NCBI RefSeq assembly: GCF_000571935.1
Contig: NZ_ATAX01000025.1
Location: 124,001-188,000, forward strand
Direction: 5' to 3'
DNA: 64,000 bases
Source: Ruminococcus flavefaciens 007c
Lineage (GTDB): Bacteria; Bacillota; Clostridia; Oscillospirales; Ruminococcaceae
Shown here in pieces: positions 17,448-26,656 of this stretch (position 1 is its first letter; every line of letters starts with the position of its first letter). The notes beneath the pieces were generated by a model. It was not told the origin of the DNA. It did not search any database and saw only the letters and a list, made by a program, of their open reading frames with translations. Both the position numbers and the translations under genes were made by a program.

Positions 17448-18499
17448 AAACTGATCCCTCCAAACTGCTTGCTTTCTCTCTTAGCCTGCTGAGCGATCTT
17501 TTTGCGCTGCTTTTTCTTAGCGATCTCATCCTTGTCACGAGTCATATAGAATGCTATAAGACCGAGTGCAAGAGTAATGAAGAAGAGCATTACAGATACA
17601 GCACCTGCATAGCCGATCTTATTCTCATTAGCCTGAGCATGGAAGTATTGGAAGATCATGACCGCCATCGTCTTAAGATGATCCTTAACGTTACCTGTCT
17701 TTGTGTACAGGAAAGGAATATCGAACATCTGAAGACCACCTATCATAGATGTGATAAGTGTATAAGCCATGATAGGAGTCAGAAGAGGAAGTGTGATCTT
17801 TCTGAATACCTGTCCGGAGCTTGCACCGTCAATACTTGCAGCTTCGAAGAGTGATGGGTTGATACCCTGAATACCTGACATGAGCATAATCATGGTATTA
17901 CCGAACCACATCCATGTCTGAATGAACATAACAACTATACGCGACTGCCATACACCCTCTACAAGAGGAACAGTCGAATAGAGACCTTTACCTATAATAC
18001 CACGCTTAACGATGCCGAGTTTATAGAGTATAAGGTTTACTGCGCCTGGGTTTGTTTCCGACTGACCACAGAGCTGAAGGAAAAGAACAGCAACTGAAGC
18101 AGCGGTAATGATATTAGGAAGGTACATAACAACCTTAAAGAAGCCCTTGCCCGGGATCTTTAACTGTGCTTCTGTAAACCATACAGCAAGTGAGAGTGAA
18201 AGAGCAAGCTGAGGAATGAAGTTACCAACCCAAAGAATAACTGTATTCTTCAGACATGTGAAAAAGCTCTCGTGGATAACTCTTACTTTACGTGAACCGC
18301 CAAACAGGATGTCCTTATAGTTCTGAAGTCCAACCCAATCTTCAACATTTTTACCGTTGCCGTGGAAGCTAACGATAAATGTGTTGATCAGCGGCCATAA
18401 CTGGAAAAAGAAATAAACAAGAAAAAACGGCAATATAAAAATATAGCCATACTTAGCGTAGCTGATAGACTTTATACGTCTCTGCGCGCCTGATGCCAT
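17444..18499 (-). CDS. Carbohydrate ABC transporter permease (MalF type)
   Basis: Partner permease of the same CUT1-type importer. The chosen ATG at 18499 has GAGGG 8 nt upstream; the frame extends 14 codons further with no good ribosome site. The resulting 351 residues have six predicted helices (first in YGYIFILPFFLVYFFFQLWP) and an EAA loop EAASIDGASSGQVFRKITLP. A long Lys/Arg/Gln-rich C-terminal tail (KKKQRKKIAQQAKRESK) is longer than usual. A strong stem-loop separates it from the upstream binding-protein gene, which probably sets their expression ratio. Confidence 0.93.
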   Translation of the reverse strand: MASGAQRRIKSISYAKYGYIFILPFFLVYFFFQLWPLINTFIVSFHGNGKNVEDWVGLQNYKDILFGGSRKVRVIHESFFTCLKNTVILWVGNFIPQLALSLSLAVWFTEAQLKIPGKGFFKVVMYLPNIITAASVAVLFLQLCGQSETNPGAVNLILYKLGIVKRGIIGKGLYSTVPLVEGVWQSRIVVMFIQTWMWFGNTMIMLMSGIQGINPSLFEAASIDGASSGQVFRKITLPLLTPIMAYTLITSMIGGLQMFDIPFLYTKTGNVKDHLKTMAVMIFQYFHAQANENKIGYAGAVSVMLFFITLALGLIAFYMTRDKDEIAKKKQRKKIAQQAKRESKQFGGISL

Positions 18500-18540
18500 A
18501 ACACACACCCTCTCGGAATAATAGTACAAATAAATATACA

Positions 18541-18568
18541 CCTACGGAATACATAAGTATTCCGTAGG
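18541..18568 (-). promoter_or_regulatory. Intercistronic stem-loop between binding protein and permease genes
   Basis: Perfect 12-bp inverted repeat (18541-18552 with 18557-18568) with a 4-base loop. On the minus strand it lies 36 bases after the binding-protein stop and is not followed by a U-tract, so it is more likely an mRNA-stabilising or partial-attenuation element than a full terminator. Confidence 0.75.
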
Positions 18569-18604
18569 CATATTTATTACATTGTAAAGTTCAGACTTTT
18601 TTAA

Positions 18605-20071
18605 TTAGTCATCCCACTCGAGATCGGGTACAGATTCAGCAACCTTATCCTTGAATGCTTCTACAGTCTCATCCCAAGACTTGTTGCCATCGAGGTAGTT
18701 CTCCTTAACAGCGTCAGCAAAGTTGCCCTTGATTGTTGAATCATAAGGTGTGATAAGGCCCTTGAAGTCGATGCTCTTAGCATTCTCAGCGAGCTTCTTG
18801 AAGTAGTTCTGGCCATCCTTGAAGTTGCCTGAAACAGTAGGATTGAATACTGTATCGCCAGCAATGAGGTCGTCCATAACCTGTGAGTTGTTTACATACT
18901 CAGGCTTAGCCTTAGCGTATGCAGACATCTGAGCCTCGTCAGAAGTTGCAGAGATAATGAAATCACGTGCCTCTTCACCGTTATCAGTTTCAGGGTTAAC
19001 AACGATCCAAGTACCGCCCCAGTAGAAAGGAGTCGGGCCCTGGCATACTGCCCACTTACCGTACTGAGCACCATTCTCACCACCTGCAGCATCGAGGAAG
19101 AATCCGCCGAAGCCCCATGTTGATACGAAGTAGCCCATGCAGTTACCGGATACACCAGCAGCTGTCCACTCGTCTGTCCACTGGCTGTTCTTTGTAACAC
19201 CGCCGCAGTCCCAGAGTTCCTTAGCTGTGTCAGCGAAGTTCTTGCAGAAGTCATCGATAACGAGCTTGTTATCTACAACCCAAGGCTGTGTACGTCCGCA
19301 AGCGAATGCCTGCCAGAGACCGCCGAGAGTATCAGCAAGAGCAACACCGCCGCTTGACTTCTCTGAAACTTCCTTAGCAGCTGCTACGAAGTTCTCCCAG
19401 TTACCGATCTTAGCGTCCATCTCGTCAGGGCTCTTAACACCAAGGTACTCCTCAGCGAGGTCAGCTCTGTAAGCGAAGCCGCCTGCTGCAGCCTGCCATG
19501 AGATACCCTTACGAACGCCGTTCTGATCCTTACCGATTTCATCTGTGTAGTTATAGATGTTAGTAAACTTGCTGTCGCCGAGACCGAGCTTGCTGAGAGC
19601 AAGTGTCTTGCTGTCATCGTTGATGTACTTAAGTGCCCAGTCAGCCTCGCAGAAGTAAACGTCGAGGTCTGAACCCTCATTGAAGAGCTGGTCATACTTT
19701 TCAGCAGCCTGGCCGCCGCCAACGTTCATGTCGATGAACTTGATGCCGTCAACCTTGTTATCAGCGAGGTCTTCAACTACTGTATCGAAGCTGAGGCCCT
19801 TCCACTGAGCGATGAGGTAAGGAACGTCATCGTGGTTCCAAGCTGCGATTGTGAATGTATCGCCGCCTGTCTTTACAGATGCATCGATTTCGTCACCGTT
19901 ATCGGGCTCTGCTGTTGTTTCTTCGGGAGCAGTTGTATCCTCGGGAGTAGCAGTTGTTGTAGGCTCCTCCTTAGGAGTAGACTCCTTCTTTTCATCTCCA
20001 CAGCTTGCGAATGCTGTAGCTGTCATTGCGAGTGTAGCTACTAAAGCTAAAGTTCTCTTAAGTGTGTTCAT
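18605..20071 (-). CDS. Sugar ABC transporter substrate-binding lipoprotein
   Basis: Extracellular solute-binding protein (family 1/MalE-like) of the importer encoded downstream, 488 residues. The N-terminus is a lipoprotein signal with lipobox FASC (Cys near residue 24), then a Thr/Glu-rich tether (about 28-65) and the two-lobed binding domain. Aromatic residues typical of sugar-binding sites are frequent (for example WAVCQGPTPFYWGGTWIV). Codons are strongly biased to a small set, which suggests high expression. Sugar specificity is not readable. A strong promoter lies about 400 bp upstream with a structured leader. Confidence 0.92.
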   Translation of the reverse strand: MNTLKRTLALVATLAMTATAFASCGDEKKESTPKEEPTTTATPEDTTAPEETTAEPDNGDEIDASVKTGGDTFTIAAWNHDDVPYLIAQWKGLSFDTVVEDLADNKVDGIKFIDMNVGGGQAAEKYDQLFNEGSDLDVYFCEADWALKYINDDSKTLALSKLGLGDSKFTNIYNYTDEIGKDQNGVRKGISWQAAAGGFAYRADLAEEYLGVKSPDEMDAKIGNWENFVAAAKEVSEKSSGGVALADTLGGLWQAFACGRTQPWVVDNKLVIDDFCKNFADTAKELWDCGGVTKNSQWTDEWTAAGVSGNCMGYFVSTWGFGGFFLDAAGGENGAQYGKWAVCQGPTPFYWGGTWIVVNPETDNGEEARDFIISATSDEAQMSAYAKAKPEYVNNSQVMDDLIAGDTVFNPTVSGNFKDGQNYFKKLAENAKSIDFKGLITPYDSTIKGNFADAVKENYLDGNKSWDETVEAFKDKVAESVPDLEWDD

Positions 20072-20469
20072 GAGATTTTTCCTCCTTAAATATCTATATT
20101 ATACATCTTCGTGTATAATACTACTTAGTTTAATAATCTGCGGTAATCATAGCGGCGTATTTTCTGTCCGATGATTGTGCTCACCGCTGACTTCCTGCAG
20201 CCGTTTGTCCGCCCTTGCTTCTGTTCTCTGAAGCTATAACCAAGACGTATAGTCATCAGTTTCTTTTATGTGCTCTGCAAATGTATTTTATACTCTGCTT
20301 TATTCATCTGCCAAAGCGGCGGTGGCCAACGAATGTACTCCGCTTGTCCCGTCACAAGAGCCTTGGCAGCTCCGTAAAGTTTCATATCACATTTACTGAT
20401 CTCTCAGGATACATGACCGTATGTCCTTACTCCCGATCATATCAATATTGTGCAACAATTGCTTTTGCA
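20072..20469 (-). ncRNA. Long structured 5' leader of the sugar ABC operon, unidentified RNA element
   Basis: About 400 nt separate the predicted transcription start from the binding-protein ATG. On the minus strand the leader holds several clear stems: ATTGT/ACAAT (20447-20459), TGATC/GATCA enclosing a GG-ATAC/GTAT-CC hairpin (20397-20439), CTGCCAA/TTGGCAG (20308-20314 with 20363-20369) enclosing a CTTGT/ACAAG hairpin, GCTTC/GAAGC, and a perfect 9-bp AT stem (20097-20120) just before the AAGGAGG ribosome site. No known riboswitch, RNase P, SRP, tmRNA or T-box signature was recognised. It could be a cis-regulatory leader or a separate small RNA. Confidence 0.45.
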
Positions 20470-20475
20470 TTTACA

Positions 20476-20504
20476 AATATACCGTATTTTGCGGTTAAAG
20501 TCAA
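20476..20504 (-). promoter_or_regulatory. Sigma-A promoter of the sugar ABC operon
   Basis: Minus strand TTGACT (20499-20504), 17-bp spacer, TATATT (20476-20481). The start point would be near 20469. A weaker alternative inside the leader (TTGGCA, 16 bp, TATAAA near 20287-20314) is possible and would shorten the leader to about 200 nt. Confidence 0.7.
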
Positions 20505-20749
20505 TATTTTGTATCGTTCCTTAATCTTTTTTGGGCGCAATGTACATTTTCAACACGTTTTTTATGTGAATAATAACATAAATCCACACCGCCGCAACAA
20601 AAAGTTACAAATCGGTAAAACAATTTTGACGTTTATTACACAAACAGCAGCATCCTCTTTTATACTATTTGCATAATAGATACAAAAAATTACACTTCTT
20701 CTGTGCACTTTTTCGGCAGATAATTCAAACATACATTCTGCTTTCACCA
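20505..20749. other. Intergenic stretch, no gene seen
   Basis: AT-rich DNA between the sugar ABC promoter and the dockerin protease stop. No convincing open frame, RNA gene or terminator with a U-tract was found. It joins the leader region so that together about 680 bp lack a protein gene. Confidence 0.6.
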
Positions 20750-23700
20750 TTAACCGGCAGCAACCGATCTTGAAGTATAAACAGCCAGTATCATTGACGC
20801 ATCCACTGCATCTATCATGCCGTTTTCGTCATAGTCAGCACGCTCTGTCTCATCATTATCATACACAGTGTCTTTATTTGTGGACAGTGCTACATACATC
20901 GCGAGTACCAATGAAGCATCAACTGCATCTACCTTGCGGTCCTTGTTCACGTCGCCCTTTTCGTTTTTAAATATATAAATATTTGCTGATGCAAAGCTGC
21001 TGCCGGTTGCAGCATATCTTACAGCGTATCCGTATCCGTAGTCGATAGTATCCTTGTTTTTATATTTTGCACCATACAACGATTCGACAGCTGTATCACT
21101 GTCACCGTATCTTGATCTGAGTATTTCACGGAAAGTGCCTGGTGTGTAGCCGTAATCTTCAGCTATAGCGTCAAGCATTAAAGGTGAAATATAGTCAAAC
21201 TCACCTATCTCGCACTGCTCTATCCCTTCAAACCTGTATCCCATTTCAAGATACTCAATATTCTTTATTTCCGGCGCATTTGCAGGAGCATCGGGTATCA
21301 CATAGACCTCCTCCGCACTACGGAAGTGCTCACTGTCTGCTGCAAGCCTGAACTTGATATTCTCTCCGGGAATTATCGATATATAATACTGAAGGTTGTC
21401 AAGCTCCGGCAGATCTTCGCCCGAGATAACTCTTCCCGTTATCGGAGTATATTTGCCTCCGTCAACATCTCCTGTACATATCTCCATATTGGATATGAGC
21501 TTCTCCGATACAGGTCCCAGAAGCTCGTTCTTATAGTCTATGGTCATTCGGGGTATCTCAGGTCTTTCATTTATATGCAGCCTGAACTCCTCGTCGTTGG
21601 CAACAGCCGTAAGATCCTGTCCTGCATACTCCCCTATTTTTGAGCCGACCTTCAGTTCGCTGCCGTCAGGAGCAATTAGCTTGTCAACATAACTGAAGCT
21701 GATGACCTCGTTGACATAATCAAGACCTACAAGAACTCTGTTAAGATGCACGATTATCTCGTTATCTTCAAGACCCGCTCCAGTGAGCGTAAGCTTTATA
21801 TCACTGTGCCCGTAATTGACATTTACGATCTCTATCGCATCAAATCCGCCGTAATACTCTCCATTGAAGTTTACTCCGTAGGTAGTTCCGGGATACAGAG
21901 TTATTTTATCTTCATACGCAGAAAGTTCTATCATATATTCTTTTTCCAATTGTTTTACTGCGTATTTCAGCTCATGCATTGAATTATCTCCGCTCGTTTT
22001 GTATCCCAGCCAGTTCAGCTCGGGAATCATCGGTCTGAAGGAACGCTCGGAAACGGCATTTAGGCTCAGATCACTTATCCGTCCTTTATACAGGTCTCCG
22101 AAATCGGTATAAGCAGCAATGGTTGTTTCCTTTTTTATCTCAATAGGAGAATCATACTCGGTATTTTCGCCGCCGTCTGCCGAATACATGATCTTTCCGT
22201 CCTTCCGGCAGTTGTAAAGCTCTACCTTTTCATCAGGACTTACAACGCCTGCATCATGGGAGAATCTTACCTTGCCTATGGGATCCCCGTACACCTTTAA
22301 TGTAAGGTTGCCGAAAGTCGATTTAACATCGCCTTTTTCAAAAAGCCTTGTATAATAGCCTTCATCGACAGCCGCACTTTCCCTGAGCTCTTCATCCTCC
22401 GGCTCAAGGCCGTCATAGAGCTGGAAGATAAATGAATCCAGCAGAGCCTGCTCATCTTCTTCACTGTAAACCAATTCCTCATCGACAACATCTGTCCAGT
22501 TCTCGCCGTCTGAGCTGAAGAAGCTCTGTCCTCTTTCAGTAAGTGTACTGATCTGAGACTCCTTGGCAAGATTGCTGAGATCGGTTATCTTGCCATCGGG
22601 GTATTCTACATAGAGACTGCTTTCCAGAGGAATGACAAAAGGCGTAGACTCACAGTAAAGCTTTACCACAACGCCGAATTTGTCAGTATTTTCAATGAGA
22701 ACGGGCTCATCAAGATCGATATTAACAAACCCCGTATAGTCGCATTTTCCATTTGTCACGGAGGAAGGAGTACCTGATGTGGGATCCGCATCGTCTGTCA
22801 GGCTTGTATACACTGTTATCTCATATTCCGTACCCGCATTATATATATATGTACCTATGGAACTTATCTGAGTGGGTCCTACAGATGAAAAAATATCACC
22901 CATATATGAAGGGCCGTTTATTTCCGATGAATCATAGGCAGAAAGTGTCTGTACCGGTATCAGGCTGTCATACTGGTAAATAATACTGTGCTCATCACTG
23001 TCCTGGAGCTGATATACCGCAAAATCCGAAAGGGTGCCGTCATAGTAGGAGATCCAGAGATAACCGTCATCACCGTCATCTGTTCCCCAGCTGTTTTTGC
23101 AGAGCCATGCGCCGTCTCCTTTTGGAGTATTTTTGAAATGAGCAGAAGGAAAACTGTCATCCCATCCCACAATAGTGACAGCGTGATTGGCAAATCTCGG
23201 TTTTCTTTTGGTATACGAACTGTTATACAGCCCTGACCAGTTATTAGACTTGTTTGACATATAGGAAACCGCAACAGCCTGTCCGTTATAAACAAAATCC
23301 TTTACTTCGGCGTTTATCTCGTCGAAATTGGTTCTGTCATGGTCAAAATCGAAGAGATATGCGTTTTTCAGCTGATAATCCCTCGAATAGCGCATCATAT
23401 CCGTATCATACTTGCTGTCAAAGAACTTATCGTTCTGATAAGGAAGCTTCTCCTCCTTTACAGGTCCTATCCACTGTGACCAGAGATTGGCGACCATTCT
23501 TGCAGTTCCGCCCTCATTCAGGATATTCGCTGTCTTGGAGCTGAAAAGCTTTATCTGATCATCACCGTAGTATGTATAATAAGAAGAATGAAGCTCGGAA
23601 ATATCGATATCCGGCTCGGAAGTTATAAGGCTCGATTCTGCGCTTTCTACCGCAGAATGTACCCAGCAGGTACCGAACTCACCCTGATCCTTTACAGAGG

Positions 23701-24001
23701 TTATACCGTATACCTTTCTCATGTCAAAGGAAGTGGGCATTCCGCTTGTATCTCCAACGGCACTACGCATCATGGGCGTGTACGCAGCAACAGGAGTCAT
23801 ACGATCATCATCGCCTCCTGTACTTTTTTTCAGTACAGGCATAGAAACACAGCCCTTCTGACATGAAGAGACTGCCTCTTTATTCTTAACAGTTACTTTT
23901 ATATCGCTCTGTACCGTGGCTAGAGCAGAAAGCGGCAAGGAAAATACAGTAATAGCAGTGGATGTGATAATTGCAGCAAGCTTTCCGAATAATTTGCTCA
24001 T
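20750..24001 (-). CDS. Secreted papain-family (C1) cysteine protease with C-terminal dockerin
   Basis: Large secreted protease, 1083 residues. A Sec signal peptide (MSKLFGKLAAIITSTAITVF, cleavage likely after ALA near residue 28) is followed by a C1A peptidase domain (about 88-330) with Gln106, catalytic Cys112 in GTCW, His273 in ANHAVTIVGWDD and Asn303 in CKNSWG. After it comes a lectin-like beta domain (about 345-470) of the type common behind clostridial C1 domains, further beta-rich repeats, and a C-terminal dockerin (about 1015-1075) with two calcium loops (GDVNKDRKVDAVDASLVLAMY and DYDENGMIDAVDASMILAVY). The dockerin should anchor it to a cohesin-bearing scaffold or cell surface. Monocistronic, with its own promoter. 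Confidence 0.93.
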   Translation of the reverse strand: MSKLFGKLAAIITSTAITVFSLPLSALATVQSDIKVTVKNKEAVSSCQKGCVSMPVLKKSTGGDDDRMTPVAAYTPMMRSAVGDTSGMPTSFDMRKVYGITSVKDQGEFGTCWVHSAVESAESSLITSEPDIDISELHSSYYTYYGDDQIKLFSSKTANILNEGGTARMVANLWSQWIGPVKEEKLPYQNDKFFDSKYDTDMMRYSRDYQLKNAYLFDFDHDRTNFDEINAEVKDFVYNGQAVAVSYMSNKSNNWSGLYNSSYTKRKPRFANHAVTIVGWDDSFPSAHFKNTPKGDGAWLCKNSWGTDDGDDGYLWISYYDGTLSDFAVYQLQDSDEHSIIYQYDSLIPVQTLSAYDSSEINGPSYMGDIFSSVGPTQISSIGTYIYNAGTEYEITVYTSLTDDADPTSGTPSSVTNGKCDYTGFVNIDLDEPVLIENTDKFGVVVKLYCESTPFVIPLESSLYVEYPDGKITDLSNLAKESQISTLTERGQSFFSSDGENWTDVVDEELVYSEEDEQALLDSFIFQLYDGLEPEDEELRESAAVDEGYYTRLFEKGDVKSTFGNLTLKVYGDPIGKVRFSHDAGVVSPDEKVELYNCRKDGKIMYSADGGENTEYDSPIEIKKETTIAAYTDFGDLYKGRISDLSLNAVSERSFRPMIPELNWLGYKTSGDNSMHELKYAVKQLEKEYMIELSAYEDKITLYPGTTYGVNFNGEYYGGFDAIEIVNVNYGHSDIKLTLTGAGLEDNEIIVHLNRVLVGLDYVNEVISFSYVDKLIAPDGSELKVGSKIGEYAGQDLTAVANDEEFRLHINERPEIPRMTIDYKNELLGPVSEKLISNMEICTGDVDGGKYTPITGRVISGEDLPELDNLQYYISIIPGENIKFRLAADSEHFRSAEEVYVIPDAPANAPEIKNIEYLEMGYRFEGIEQCEIGEFDYISPLMLDAIAEDYGYTPGTFREILRSRYGDSDTAVESLYGAKYKNKDTIDYGYGYAVRYAATGSSFASANIYIFKNEKGDVNKDRKVDAVDASLVLAMYVALSTNKDTVYDNDETERADYDENGMIDAVDASMILAVYTSRSVAAG

Positions 24002-24031
24002 GTTTCTCCCTCCTCAGGTGATATTATGATG

Positions 24032-24060
24032 ATTATACCATATTTCCCGTTTTTTGTAAA
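24032..24060 (-). promoter_or_regulatory. Sigma-A promoter of the dockerin protease gene
   Basis: Minus strand TTTACA (24055-24060), 17-bp spacer, TATAAT (24032-24037), then about 25 nt to a GAGGAGG ribosome site. The -35 box begins immediately after the U-tract of the upstream gene's terminator. Confidence 0.75.
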
Positions 24061-24092
24061 GAAAAAGTCCGCACCTTAGCAAAGTGCGGACT
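24061..24092 (-). terminator. Intrinsic terminator of the TIM-barrel/acyl-CoA synthetase gene
   Basis: Nine-bp perfect stem (24066-24074 with 24084-24092) followed on the minus strand by TTTTTCTTT, 6 bases past the stop codon. Confidence 0.9.
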
Positions 24093-24098
24093 ATAATT

Positions 24099-26636
24099 TT
24101 ATGCAGTAACTATACTGTCAGCCTTATGGAGCTTAAGTTTCTCAACCGCCTGCTCTCTCATCTTGTACTTGAGTATCTTTCCTGCTGCATTCATCGGGAA
24201 ACCGTCAACGAAATCAATGTATCTCGGGCACTTATGCTTTGCCATTCTTGCAAGGCAGAAATCCTTGATCTCCTGTTCAGACGCTGTTTCTCCGTCCTGA
24301 AGAACGATACAAGCCATTATCTCCTCACCGTAATCCTCGTCGGGAACGCCAATTACCTGAACGTCCTTTACCTTGGGATATGTATAGAGGAAGTCCTCTA
24401 TCTCCTTAGGATAGATATTCTCGCCTCCGCGGATTATCATATCCTTGATACGGCCTGTGATTTTGAAGTATCCGTCCTCGGAACGGCGTCTTGCAAGATC
24501 TCCGGTATGGAGCCAGCCTTCACTGTCGATAGCAGCAGCTGTTGCCTCGGGCATTTTATAGTAGCCCTTCATTATATTATAGCCTCTTGCCACGAACTCA
24601 CCGTCAACATCATCAGGCACTTCCTGATTTGTCTCTGGATCGACAATACGGCACTCTACACCGAAAATCGGTCCACCTACTGTGTTTACACGCTGTTCCA
24701 GTGTGTCGGTAGTCTTGCTCATAGTTGTTGCGGGAGAAGCCTCGGTCTGACCGTAGGTTATACAGATCTCGCTCATATGCATCTTCTCGACAACTTCTTC
24801 CATTGTCTTGATAGGACACGGAGATCCTGCCATGATACCTGTTCTCATGTAGGAGAAATCAGTCTTATCGAAGTCCTCATGTCCCAGCATAGCTATGAAC
24901 ATGGTGGGGACACCGTGGAAGCAGGTTATCTTTTCCTTGTTGATGCAAGCCAGTCCCTTTCTCGGTGAGAAACGGGTTATAGGCGACATTGTCGTACCAT
25001 GAGTCATGGAAGCGGTCATAGCCAGAACCATGCCGAAGCAGTGGAACATAGGCACCTGTATCATCATACGGTCAGCTGTGGAGAGATCCATACAGTCTCC
25101 GATAGCCTTACCGTTGTTTACTACATTATAATGTGTAAGCATTACGCCCTTTGGGAAGCCTGTGGTTCCGGAAGTGTACTGCATATTGCAGACGTCGTGG
25201 ATATCTATGGTCTTTCTCACACGCTCCACCTCGCTGTAGGGCACGTTCCTGGAGAGCTCCATAGCCTGTTCCCATGTAAAGCAGCCTTTATTCTCGGAGT
25301 CAACTGTGATAACGTTCCTGAGGTAAGGAAGCTTTGCAGAATTGAGTTTACCGGGCTCGCAGGTCTCAAGCTCGGGACAGAGCTCCTTGATGATGTCAAC
25401 GTAGTTGATGTTCTTTATACCGTCTATCATAACGAGAGTATTTGTATCAGACTGTTTCAGCAGATACTCAGCCTCGTGGATACGGTATTCTGTATTCATG
25501 GTAACGAGTACAGCGCCTATCTTTGTAGTAGCCCAGAAGGTAATGTACCACTGAGGAACATTTGTTGCCCAGATAGCAACATGGTCGCCCTTCTTTACTC
25601 CCATAGCAAGAAGTGAACGTGCGAATGTATCAACATCGTCACGGAACTCGGGATAGGTCCTTGTATAATCAAGCTCAGTGTAGCGGAAAGCGTACTGATT
25701 CGGGAACTGCTCACATATACGGTCCAGGATATCGGGGAAGGTATAGTTGAGTATGCGCTCCTTTGGCCATGGATACTGGCCGTCCCCTCTCATATTGGTC
25801 TGGAGAGGATGCTTATGAGACTTCTTGTAAGGAGCCATATACTCTGCAAACTGAGGTATAACGATACCTGCATCGCTGAGGTCTCTTGCCCAACGCTTTA
25901 CCCATTCAAGGGAGATGTAGCCGTTGTAATTGATGGTATCAAGAGCTTCTATCATTCTCTTTACGGGAATATCTCCTGTACCCATGATACGGTACTCAAC
26001 AGTGCCGTCCTCGCGCATAACACTGTCCTTGACCTGAATGTACTTTATATACTCGCCGAGGTTCGCAACGGTAGTCTCGGGAGCTTCATTATTATAGCGG
26101 TAGGGATGATGCATATCCCAGAGAGCTGCTACTTTGCGGCTCTTAACGCCATCCAGTACCTTGGCAAGTCTTGCGGTATCGGAATATACGCCGTTTGTTT
26201 CTACGAGAAGAGTTACATTGTACTCCTCTGCCACAGGAACGAGCTTCTTCAGTGCTTCAACGATATAGTCGTCATCGACATCATCTGCGGGATCCGGGTT
26301 GAGATCGGCAAGTATACGGATATAGGAAGCGCCAAGCTTCTGAGCAAGCTGAGCATAAGCCTTTATCTCGTCCTCGGCAGCCTGATATTTATCCTTGAAC
26401 TTAAGGCAGGCACCGGAAGAAAGACAAGGGATCTCAAGTCCTAAAGAACGCAGCTTTTCAATGGTAGCAGGGAGCTGCTTTTCCGTAAACGGCTGAGCCT
26501 TTACTGAGAAGATCTCATTTCCGAGACCTCTGATCTCGATTCCGTCAAATTTGAAGTCCTTTGCCATGGAGTAAATGTCAGTCCATGACCATTCGGGACA
26601 TGCGAGTGTTGAAAAACCAATTTTCACGTTCATCAT
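24099..26636 (-). CDS. Fusion of xylose-isomerase-like TIM barrel with AMP-forming acyl-CoA synthetase
   Basis: An 845-residue two-domain protein. Residues about 3-275 form an AP-endonuclease-2/sugar-phosphate-isomerase-like TIM barrel (start VKIGFSTLACPEW, metal-type residues in LLVETNG, WDMHHPY, YIQVKDS and ISLEWVK). Residues about 290-845 form an AMP-dependent acyl-CoA synthetase: P-loop YTSGTTGFPKGVMLTH near 485-500, GEFVARGYNIMKGYY, GWLHTGDLAR, and the C-terminal catalytic lysine region AAGKILKYKMRE. Expected chemistry is activation of a carboxylic acid to an acyl-CoA; the barrel may isomerise or hydrolyse a precursor. Both halves look intact and there is no internal stop. Two adjacent ATG codons and a close AAAGGA make the exact start uncertain. 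Confidence 0.9.
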   Translation of the reverse strand: MMNVKIGFSTLACPEWSWTDIYSMAKDFKFDGIEIRGLGNEIFSVKAQPFTEKQLPATIEKLRSLGLEIPCLSSGACLKFKDKYQAAEDEIKAYAQLAQKLGASYIRILADLNPDPADDVDDDYIVEALKKLVPVAEEYNVTLLVETNGVYSDTARLAKVLDGVKSRKVAALWDMHHPYRYNNEAPETTVANLGEYIKYIQVKDSVMREDGTVEYRIMGTGDIPVKRMIEALDTINYNGYISLEWVKRWARDLSDAGIVIPQFAEYMAPYKKSHKHPLQTNMRGDGQYPWPKERILNYTFPDILDRICEQFPNQYAFRYTELDYTRTYPEFRDDVDTFARSLLAMGVKKGDHVAIWATNVPQWYITFWATTKIGAVLVTMNTEYRIHEAEYLLKQSDTNTLVMIDGIKNINYVDIIKELCPELETCEPGKLNSAKLPYLRNVITVDSENKGCFTWEQAMELSRNVPYSEVERVRKTIDIHDVCNMQYTSGTTGFPKGVMLTHYNVVNNGKAIGDCMDLSTADRMMIQVPMFHCFGMVLAMTASMTHGTTMSPITRFSPRKGLACINKEKITCFHGVPTMFIAMLGHEDFDKTDFSYMRTGIMAGSPCPIKTMEEVVEKMHMSEICITYGQTEASPATTMSKTTDTLEQRVNTVGGPIFGVECRIVDPETNQEVPDDVDGEFVARGYNIMKGYYKMPEATAAAIDSEGWLHTGDLARRRSEDGYFKITGRIKDMIIRGGENIYPKEIEDFLYTYPKVKDVQVIGVPDEDYGEEIMACIVLQDGETASEQEIKDFCLARMAKHKCPRYIDFVDGFPMNAAGKILKYKMREQAVEKLKLHKADSIVTA

Positions 26637-26656
26637 TCCTTTGCATATTTAAAAAA

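Noticed and set aside
20266-20385. Small open frame of 39 codons inside the ABC leader (minus strand)
   Set aside because: No ribosome-binding site precedes its ATG, it overlaps the strongest RNA stems, and one stop in this length is not unlikely by chance; the structured RNA reading is preferred.
24084-24968. Long open frame on the plus strand opposite the acyl-CoA synthetase
   Set aside because: Antisense to a clearly conserved gene, no recognisable domain or ribosome site; treated as a codon-bias shadow.
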